DNA of 5,404 nucleotides. Source: Sedimentisphaerales bacterium. Its GTDB lineage: Bacteria > Planctomycetota > Phycisphaerae > Sedimentisphaerales > SM23-30. Below are positions 1 to 5,404 of this stretch, one piece after another. Location: positions 1 to 5,404 of the forward strand of contig DAOWAK010000118.1 of the NCBI GenBank assembly GCA_030634605.1, read 5' to 3'. Position numbers and translations under genes: made by a program. A model generated the notes under the pieces. It made no database searches and was not told the DNA's origin. It saw only the letters and a list, made by a program, of their open reading frames with translations. Position 1 is the first letter of the stretch; the number at the start of each line of letters is the position of its first letter.

Positions 1-2980
1 CGACCGTCCCCTCGAGGGATACACAATAGAACGGGCTGCCGGACGGGGCGGGTTCGGGGAGGTCTATTACGCGGTAAGCGACGGCGGTCGCCAGGTGGCC
101 TTGAAGGTTATCCAGAATTATGAACAGATTGAGCTGCGCGGCATCACTCAGTGCATGAATCTCAAAAGTCCCCATCTGGTGACCATTTTTGATGTTAAAT
201 ACAACGAAGAGGGCATTCCCTTCGTCATCATGGAATACGTTTCCGGCCCGTCGCTGCGGGAAATCGTCAACGATGCGCCGGAGGGATTGGGCCCGCAAAA
301 AGCAGCTTTTTTTCTGCGGGAAATTGCCAAGGGACTTTGTTATCTGCATGAATGCGGGATTGTGCATCGCGATTTGAAGCCGGCCAATATTTTTTACGAG
401 AATGGCTACGTCAAAATCGGCGATTACGGCCTGAGCAAAGCCATTAACACCGCCCGCCACAGCCAACAAACTATCACCGTCGGGACGGTCCACTACATGG
501 CTCCGGAAATTGGAGCCGGTTGTTACGACAGCAGTATCGATATTTACGCCATGGGCGTACTGCTTTACGAAATGCTCACCGGGCAGGTACCTTTTTACGG
601 TTCATCTCCGGCTGAGATATTGATGAAGCACATGACCGACGAACCCAAGCTGGAAAATGTCGAGGAACCCTTTGCTAGAACAGTTCGCCGCGCGTTGGCC
701 AAGGATCCCGCTGAACGTTTCAGCAGCATTCAGGAAATGGTGGAGGAAATTTTTGGCGCCGAACACGTTCGTAACAGCGTATCGCATTTTGCGCCCGAGA
801 GCTTGTCCATCGTCGCCGAAAAGATTGCCGAAAAACTCCCCATCCCCTTACCAAAACCCCCCGGCCAGACCGCTCAGGCCGTTACTCCATCCCCGGTCGG
901 CGTTGCCGCTCAGCCCGGACGTTCCGCCAATAAACCAACCGGCGATCCGCAAAATGATCCCATCGACAAAAACCAAAAGATAATTTTAGCGATTATTGCT
1001 GCTTTTGTTGTCGCCCTGGGATCTGGTATGATGTCCGGGGGTAGTGTTTCCTGGGTACTGGGATGCATGGGGCTGCAATTTCTGATGATTATGGGTGCGG
1101 GCGCGGGTTTGCAGATGGCACGTTGGAAATGGCTGACCAACATGGAGACCGAGTCGTCCTGGATACGAAAGGCGGCTACCGGGCTGATCGCCGCAGCCGG
1201 GGCCACCATTGCTAGTTTGCCAATTTTTGCAATTATTACTGAAGCCGGTGGAAGAGCTTTGGCTCTTTCATTCCATTCGTTTAACCGAACCCTGATAGCC
1301 ATTGCTATTGTTTTGTGCCTGTTTGACTGGTGGAAAATTACCGCCGTCAATCGCTCCGAAAGAGTATCGTTGTGGACCGCGGTCTGGGCTGGTTTTGCCG
1401 CTTATATTGTTTCAGAAATTTTCGGCGGCATTTCAGTTATCTCAGCGGGAGTATTGGCTGGGGTATCACTGGTGATGCAGATCAGTTCGCCGTTCGATCC
1501 CACCTGGCGAAAAAGATGGCACCAGGGCCGCCTCAATGAAAACAAACAGCTGGCCCCCAATCACCATACCCAAAAACGCAAAGCTTCCCCCACGCCTCCC
1601 CCAATCCGCACCCGACACGGTTCAGTCCTGACTCCGGTTCGCCAGGTTCCCACATTCGTTCGGTTTATCTGGGCCGCGGCATTTATGATTTTGTCAGGAC
1701 TGGGAGTAGCGCTGATAGTTGAGGGTTGCTCTTCAAGCTATGGTCCGGATGGTTTTTGCCTGGGACTTGGCACGGGATTTGTTTTGCTGGGCCTTTTTTC
1801 GTTTCTCAGGATGTTCCGTAAGATGTTCAATGGTTGGAACCGATACCTGGTTCGTCCGATTTGCATGAGTTTTTGTACAGCGGGCTTTGTTGGTTCATTG
1901 CCCGAAATGCCAGACCCACCTGCCGTCTTTTTCCTGGTAACCGGCGGCCTGGGATTGTTAGCATGCCTGTTTCACATCGTTTTCGTGCCTTACCGGCCTG
2001 CCGTTTGCCGCCGAGTCGAACACGATTCCAAGACGCCTCCAATTCTTAATGCCAAAAGTTATTCTCCCTTCAAGCGACTGTGGGCCTTGATTGCGTCCGG
2101 TTTTATGATTTTTGGCTTTTGCGGATTGCACCGTTTTTACGTCGGCAAAATCGGCACTGGAATCTTGTGGTTTTTTACCGGGGGGTTGTTGGGCATTGGC
2201 CAACTTATTGACATTATTATGATTCTGACCGGCAGTTTTACGGACAAGCAAGGCCGAGTCCTTAAAATCTGGGAAAGCCCCGACGAACTCAATCCACCAC
2301 CGCCGCCACGCCAGGCACCAAGTCCTCCACCCATACCGGGCACCACGCCGGAAATTCCACAATCCGCCGCTGCCCAGCACGATAATTATTCTGTCAACAA
2401 GGATGAATTCACTCATACCCCAGACCAGGCAACTGGTTCGTCAGTCATCCGGCAGTCTCGAATTATTGAACCCTTTTACCCGATGGCTTGTTTGTCCGGA
2501 GTAATTGGTTATATCTTACTGCTGGCGGCCTTTTTAATCGGCCTGGCGGTGGCGATTCACTTTCCCGCCATGATGGCCGTTGGTTTCCCCTATCCTTCTA
2601 TCGCAAATGAAATGCAGGATCTTTTCAGCACTACCGGCTGGCCGGGTATTTTGGAAAATATTGGTATTACCGTTGCGATGCTGCTGGCTCTTATCTCGGC
2701 ACTGTTCATTTTTATGGCTCGCCGACACGCCGGAGCGACACACATTATTCGGGCTGTTGTAGGACTGCTGGGAATAATTATCGCTTTAGCCTTTATGTTC
2801 GACGGCACCCCATACCAGTATAATTCGGCCAATACCATTATTAATGAACTTTTTGGCCACATCAATGAGGAAGTCATTCTCGGTATCATTTCTCTGGCAA
2901 TCGCGCTGCTGATCCTGGCCTGGCCGCCGAAAAGGAAAATTGAATTTTCGTCCTCTGTTATAAAGGATGAAGGAGTATAA
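1..2980 (+). CDS. Membrane-anchored Ser/Thr protein kinase fused to a ~16-helix region with a TM2 domain (5' partial)
   Basis: Eukaryotic-type (Hanks) Ser/Thr kinase, open at the left edge; the first full codon is at base 2 and 992 residues are visible. Numbered from base 2, the kinase (1-250) shows a glycine loop GRGGFG (14-19), ATP lysine K35 in VALKV, HRDLKPAN (122-129), DYG instead of DFG (141-143), GTVHYMAPE (161-169), D180 and R239. All catalytic residues are present, so it should be active. The GTG at base 95 lies inside the VALKV strand and is not the start; probably only a short N-terminus is missing. A Pro/Ala-rich linker (about 255-325) leads to about 16 hydrophobic helices: six (327-495), four (556-662), two (691-741) and four (829-976). 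The two-helix block is a TM2-family domain, with GLHRFYVGK (708-716) and LID (735-737). Linkers are basic or proline-rich (PPPPP near 2293-2307). The even helix count would place kinase, linkers and tail in the cytoplasm. The sensed signal is unknown. Kinase and TM2 calls are firm; helix number is by eye. Confidence 0.95.
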   Translation, partial: DRPLEGYTIERAAGRGGFGEVYYAVSDGGRQVALKVIQNYEQIELRGITQCMNLKSPHLVTIFDVKYNEEGIPFVIMEYVSGPSLREIVNDAPEGLGPQKAAFFLREIAKGLCYLHECGIVHRDLKPANIFYENGYVKIGDYGLSKAINTARHSQQTITVGTVHYMAPEIGAGCYDSSIDIYAMGVLLYEMLTGQVPFYGSSPAEILMKHMTDEPKLENVEEPFARTVRRALAKDPAERFSSIQEMVEEIFGAEHVRNSVSHFAPESLSIVAEKIAEKLPIPLPKPPGQTAQAVTPSPVGVAAQPGRSANKPTGDPQNDPIDKNQKIILAIIAAFVVALGSGMMSGGSVSWVLGCMGLQFLMIMGAGAGLQMARWKWLTNMETESSWIRKAATGLIAAAGATIASLPIFAIITEAGGRALALSFHSFNRTLIAIAIVLCLFDWWKITAVNRSERVSLWTAVWAGFAAYIVSEIFGGISVISAGVLAGVSLVMQISSPFDPTWRKRWHQGRLNENKQLAPNHHTQKRKASPTPPPIRTRHGSVLTPVRQVPTFVRFIWAAAFMILSGLGVALIVEGCSSSYGPDGFCLGLGTGFVLLGLFSFLRMFRKMFNGWNRYLVRPICMSFCTAGFVGSLPEMPDPPAVFFLVTGGLGLLACLFHIVFVPYRPAVCRRVEHDSKTPPILNAKSYSPFKRLWALIASGFMIFGFCGLHRFYVGKIGTGILWFFTGGLLGIGQLIDIIMILTGSFTDKQGRVLKIWESPDELNPPPPPRQAPSPPPIPGTTPEIPQSAAAQHDNYSVNKDEFTHTPDQATGSSVIRQSRIIEPFYPMACLSGVIGYILLLAAFLIGLAVAIHFPAMMAVGFPYPSIANEMQDLFSTTGWPGILENIGITVAMLLALISALFIFMARRHAGATHIIRAVVGLLGIIIALAFMFDGTPYQYNSANTIINELFGHINEEVILGIISLAIALLILAWPPKRKIEFSSSVIKDEGV
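2970..2975 (+). promoter_or_regulatory. Shine-Dalgarno site AAGGAG of the four-helix membrane protein gene
   Basis: AAGGAG lies 7 nt before the ATG at 2983, inside the last codons of the kinase gene. This is ideal spacing and supports 2983 as the start; a second ATG follows at once at 2986 with slightly longer spacing. The kinase stop (2978-2980) and the start are separated by 2 nt, which suggests translational coupling in one transcript. Confidence 0.8.
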
Positions 2981-2982
2981 AA

Positions 2983-4227
2983 ATGATGGGCTTTGGTTTT
3001 GAATGGATTGTAATATTCGTGATCGGCTTACCGGCGCTGATAGTCTTGATCGGCTTACCGGCGCTGATAGTCTTGATCGGCGGACCTATCTTATTATTTG
3101 TCAAAGGTGGCAAAGTGGGACGGGCAATTGTCGGCGGTTTGCTGATTTTGCTTCTGCTTAGTTTTTTGATGTTATTTTCATATAAGGCGGTTTCCCATAC
3201 ACCTAGAGCGGTTTCCCATACACCTGTTACCGTTCGACTCGCTGAACAACCTGTTGACGCCACACCGGCAATCTGGTCCGAAGGCCTCGAAGACCGCTTT
3301 ATTGCTGATATTTACCCGTCCAAAGAATCCGCCGCCCGGGCCCTGGGACGCCAACTTCCGGAATTCTTTTCATCGGTTCTGCCCGTTATTTCGAAAAATG
3401 CCCAACCTGATTCTGCTTCCGACAAACCCGCTCGCCCGACAGTTATTCAAATTTATAGTATAGCCGCCGATGAATTATTGCCCACAGATACCCTCCACGC
3501 CCTCGCCGACGGAATCCGCCAGGCCAACGAAAATCTCAAAGTGCTCGTCGAAACCACTCCCCCTGCCAAACGGATAGAACAAACCGTTCCCGCCGCAATT
3601 ACCATTAGAGTGTCCTGTTCGATCCGGAACACATCTAATGTCCTTTCGTCCAGATGGCAAAGTGGCATGATTTCCATAGAAATCAGCGGCAGAGCCGGCC
3701 AAATCTCCCGCTCGATTGATTTTACGGAAAAACCCTGGGTAGAAAATTACTCCGATTTTGTCAATCAATTCCCCCAGCGGAACTGGGCAATTGTTCGCTC
3801 ACAGGAAGCCTGCACATCCAGTACCCAGGCTACCCAACAGGCTGACAGAGCGGTTCAGCAATACATCACCCAGAAAATGCGCGACCAAGGCATCCTCCAG
3901 CAAAATGAACCGCTTAACCTTTTTGTGCAGGACCGTTTCGTCCAAAGCCTCGATGGCTCTGCCGGACGTATCTGGCGCGAAGCCGTGCTGCTGGAAATTT
4001 CCCCGGAGAAATTGCAGAAACTCAACAAAACCGTATATCAAAAACGCATTAAGCGGAGCAGTTATCTGGCAAAAAAACTTTTTTCCGCAGCTGGGCTGCT
4101 CGTGCTCATTTGCCTGGTCTATCTCTTCTTGAATGCCGCCACCAAAGGCTATTATGTCTGGTCCCTGCGCATCGCCGCGGTCGTAATCGGCGCCGCCATT
4201 ATCATTTTTCTCTTGAAATTTAGCTGA
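2983..4227 (+). CDS. Membrane protein of unknown function, hydrophobic segments at both ends
   Basis: A 414-residue protein I cannot assign to a family. A long hydrophobic stretch (about 8-40) is followed by KGGKVGR and a second helix (about 48-66). A soluble region (about 67-353) has two cysteines, C212 and C277. A basic patch KRIKR (about 354-358) precedes two C-terminal helices (366-384 and 393-411). Topology is ambiguous: the basic loop at 41-47 suggests the soluble part is outside the membrane, while the basic patch before helix 3 suggests the opposite. Because the first stretch is about 32 residues long, partly through a 9-residue duplication, it could be one long helix or a hairpin. 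The gene starts 2 nt after the kinase stop with a strong ribosome site and so is probably co-transcribed and functionally linked, perhaps as a sensor, partner or substrate of the kinase (inference). It ends in tandem stops, TGA TAA (4225-4230). Confidence 0.88.
   Translation: MMGFGFEWIVIFVIGLPALIVLIGLPALIVLIGGPILLFVKGGKVGRAIVGGLLILLLLSFLMLFSYKAVSHTPRAVSHTPVTVRLAEQPVDATPAIWSEGLEDRFIADIYPSKESAARALGRQLPEFFSSVLPVISKNAQPDSASDKPARPTVIQIYSIAADELLPTDTLHALADGIRQANENLKVLVETTPPAKRIEQTVPAAITIRVSCSIRNTSNVLSSRWQSGMISIEISGRAGQISRSIDFTEKPWVENYSDFVNQFPQRNWAIVRSQEACTSSTQATQQADRAVQQYITQKMRDQGILQQNEPLNLFVQDRFVQSLDGSAGRIWREAVLLEISPEKLQKLNKTVYQKRIKRSSYLAKKLFSAAGLLVLICLVYLFLNAATKGYYVWSLRIAAVVIGAAIIIFLLKFS
3021..3081 (+). 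repeat. 27-bp in-frame tandem duplication in the first membrane segment
   Basis: Two identical 27-bp copies (3021-3047 and 3048-3074) are followed by the first 7 bases of a third (GATCGGC, 3075-3081). The period is nine codons and duplicates IGLPALIVL (residues 14-22 and 23-31) in the membrane protein. Perfect identity between copies suggests a recent event, such as replication slippage, or an assembly artefact. Confidence 0.93.
3187..3225 (+). repeat. 21-bp-period in-frame tandem duplication after the second membrane segment
   Basis: GCGGTTTCCCATACACCT occurs at 3187-3204 and again at 3208-3225, separated by AGA, giving a 21-bp period. It duplicates AVSHTP (residues 69-74 and 76-81) where the soluble part of the membrane protein begins. 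It is unrelated in sequence to the 27-bp duplication about 110 bp upstream. Confidence 0.93.
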
Positions 4228-4281
4228 TAATCAGGTATCCTGTCTTTAGTCGCCTGTTTCAGGCAGTCTGTAACTTTTGTG

Positions 4282-4314
4282 TCATTCCCGCGGAAGCGGG
4301 AATCCAGTTTTTTT
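4282..4314 (+). terminator. Hairpin repeat plus T tract between membrane protein and sigma genes
   Basis: ATTCCCGC (4284-4291) and GCGGGAAT (4296-4303) form a perfect 8-bp stem closed by GGAA, a GNRA-type tetraloop. Four bases later comes a run of seven T (4308-4314). The stem and T tract fit a Rho-independent terminator for the two upstream genes. The core and flanks (GTCATTCCCGC...GCGGGAATCCAG) also match, from memory, a palindromic repeat scattered through many unrelated bacterial genomes, so this may be a dispersed element serving as a terminator. A smaller stem, GCCTG-TTT-CAGGC, lies upstream at 4252-4264. No convincing promoter for the sigma gene is visible in the gap. Confidence 0.6.
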
Positions 4315-4343
4315 GTTGTCCCGGGTGAAGAGCAATATCTTTT

Positions 4344-5249
4344 ATGAGTGAACTTTCGCAGGCGGAAAGTTATTTGCTTGAACAGGTGCGTCAAGGCAGC
4401 GAATCGGCCTGGGCCCAACTGCTCCAGCGCTACGAGGGGAGACTCTTGGCTTTTGCGCAGACCAAGCTGAACCGCCGCGTCGATGCCGAAGATATCATCC
4501 AGGAAACCTTCATCGGCTTCCTCAAGGGACTGGAAAATTTTCGAGGCCAGGCCAGCCTGGAAACCTACCTGTTTACCATCCTCCGCCGGAAAATCATTGA
4601 CTGCTACCGCAGCCGACGCTCGCGGGAACTTTGCCTGATTCAGGATCATTTCAACTCCCCCGACAGTAACGGCAATGTTTCCGACGCGTTTAAATACCTG
4701 CCTTCCACCGAACAGTCCGCTAGCTGGTACGCCAGACGCGACGAACAACACGGCCAACAAAGCCTCACCTTGGCCCAGGCCTTACGCGAACTGGTCAACG
4801 GCTTCAAAGAATCACTAAACTTCCGCGACCTGCAGATTATCGAATTGCTTTTCTATTGCCAGATCGCCAACAAAGACGCCGCCGCCATCACCGATGTTTC
4901 CGAAAAGAATATCGCCGTAATCAAACATCGCTGCCTTAAACAGGTGCGCCAGTGCGTGTGGAAATCACCAGCCACCCCCGATGAAGCCCCGATTTCCGAG
5001 AATCTACTCAGTGAACTTTGGGAGTCGCTGCGACTTAGCTGCCCCAAACGCAGCACCATTGGCGGGTACCTGCTCGAAACCCTGGACAAACCCTGGCAAG
5101 ATTACGTGGACTTTCATCTCAATCGGCTGGGCTGTCACTTCTGCCGGGCCAACCTGACCGATTTACAACAGCAAAATTCCGCCCACGAACAGGTCGATTT
5201 TCGCGAACGCATCATGCAGTCCACCGTGGGCTTCCTGCACAAAAGCTGA
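4344..5249 (+). CDS. ECF-type RNA polymerase sigma-70 family factor with C-terminal Cys/His extension
   Basis: A 301-residue sigma-70 family factor that would direct RNA polymerase to a specific promoter set. Region 2 spans about 22-94 and includes the hallmark DAEDIIQETF (47-56) and the region 2.3/2.4 stretch SLETYLFTILRRKIIDCYRS (71-90). A long linker (about 95-140) leads to region 4 (about 141-204), whose helix-turn-helix includes NKDAAAITDVSEKNIAVIKH (176-195). There is no region 1.1 or 3, as in the ECF class. About 100 extra residues follow, longer than a typical ECF factor of 170-200. They contain CPKRSTIGGYLLETLD (233-248) and H258-x5-C264-x2-C267, which with C233 could bind metal (inference). 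I recall similar tails in planctomycete sigma factors. The start at 4344 has only a weak ribosome site (GAAGAG, 4327-4332, 11 nt upstream), but region 2 begins about 20 residues in, so the start is reasonable. No anti-sigma gene adjoins it; the nearby kinase gene makes phosphorylation a candidate control. Confidence 0.93.
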   Translation: MSELSQAESYLLEQVRQGSESAWAQLLQRYEGRLLAFAQTKLNRRVDAEDIIQETFIGFLKGLENFRGQASLETYLFTILRRKIIDCYRSRRSRELCLIQDHFNSPDSNGNVSDAFKYLPSTEQSASWYARRDEQHGQQSLTLAQALRELVNGFKESLNFRDLQIIELLFYCQIANKDAAAITDVSEKNIAVIKHRCLKQVRQCVWKSPATPDEAPISENLLSELWESLRLSCPKRSTIGGYLLETLDKPWQDYVDFHLNRLGCHFCRANLTDLQQQNSAHEQVDFRERIMQSTVGFLHKS

Positions 5250-5273
5250 TCCACCACAGCTTCATCAGTTAGA

Positions 5274-5404
5274 TTACTTTGGTATCCCCTTCAAAATCAA
5301 CCTTCGCTCCACCTGTGGTTTACTGCCCCAGTAGCGGTAATAGAAGAAAAAGTTTCCGTTCAGTTCCGAATCGTAACGGTGGATAGATTCGTAAAAATAA
5401 ATCG
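5274..5404 (-). CDS. C-terminal end of an unidentified gene, convergent with the sigma gene (5' partial)
   Basis: On the - strand one frame is open from the window edge (first full codon ends at 5402) to a TAA at 5274-5276, giving 42 residues. The other two - strand frames are interrupted. The peptide is rich in aromatic residues (YFYESIHRYDSEL, then NFFFYYRYWG) and ends VERRLILKGIPK, which reads like a real protein end rather than random translation. It converges on the sigma gene with 24 bp between the two stop codons. Too little is visible to name a family. Confidence 0.6.
   Translation of the reverse strand, partial: IYFYESIHRYDSELNGNFFFYYRYWGSKPQVERRLILKGIPK

Noticed and set aside
95..97. 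GTG at 95 as the start of the kinase gene
   Set aside because: It encodes the Val of the VALKV ATP-lysine strand, and the glycine loop is read in the same frame upstream to the window edge, so the gene starts left of the window.
910..1350. 146-codon open frame on the minus strand
   Set aside because: Fully antisense to the membrane part of the kinase; no recognisable motif, so treated as a shadow frame.
1664..2140. Similarity between the helix starting near 1664 (FIWAAAFMILSG) and the TM2 domain start (LWALIASGFMIFG), suggesting an internal duplication
   Set aside because: The resemblance is confined to a short hydrophobic stretch; the first copy lacks the HRFY signature, so composition alone could explain it.
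1958..2416. 152-codon open frame on the minus strand
   Set aside because: Antisense to the TM2 domain and proline-rich linker; its composition mirrors the opposite strand.
4313..4340. Possible promoter for the sigma gene (TTGTTG and AATATC-like boxes)
   Set aside because: The boxes match poorly, the spacing of about 14-16 bp is short, and the first box overlaps the T tract of the hairpin.
4152..4760. 202-codon open frame on the minus strand
   Set aside because: It lies opposite the membrane protein end, the hairpin gap and the sigma region 2 coding sequence. Its translation shows no domain, while the + strand frames have clear motifs.
5253..5319. Inverted repeat ACCACAG / CTGTGGT around the convergent gene ends, and CTGAT / ATCAG at 5246-5268
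   Set aside because: The arms are only 7 and 5 bp with long loops and no T tract, so chance is likely; no terminator is claimed.

Overview
The window holds a compact signalling locus on the + strand: a Ser/Thr protein kinase fused to a large multi-spanning membrane region, a four-helix membrane protein of unknown function, and an ECF-type sigma factor. The last bases of a fourth gene run in on the - strand at the right edge. Three things suggest a planctomycete (Planctomycetota; class uncertain, Phycisphaerae-like at best): a eukaryotic-type kinase with a DYG activation-segment start, the kinase plus ECF sigma pairing known from planctomycete genomes, and a C-terminal extension on the sigma factor that I recall from planctomycete sigma factors. 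Base composition looks moderate (roughly half GC). No mobile element, RNA gene or CRISPR is seen.

Layout. Bases 1-2980 are an open-ended kinase gene whose start lies just left of the window. About 250 residues of kinase are followed by about 16 predicted membrane helices in blocks of 6, 4, 2 and 4, separated by basic or proline-rich linkers; the 2-helix block is a TM2-family domain. Two bases later, behind a strong AAGGAG site, bases 2983-4227 encode a 414-residue protein with hydrophobic segments at both ends around a soluble middle. Its 5' end carries two independent in-frame tandem duplications (27 bp and 21 bp). A 116-bp gap (4228-4343) holds a perfect hairpin repeat of a widely dispersed type followed by a T tract, a plausible terminator. 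Bases 4344-5249 encode the sigma factor, with regions 2 and 4 and an extra tail containing H-x5-C-x2-C. The convergent - strand gene ends at 5274, only 24 bp from the sigma stop.

How they may work together (inference): the kinase and the four-helix protein look co-transcribed and probably form one membrane unit. The sigma factor would be the transcriptional output, controlled by phosphorylation and/or its own tail, since no anti-sigma factor gene is visible. Nothing in the window shows what signal is sensed.
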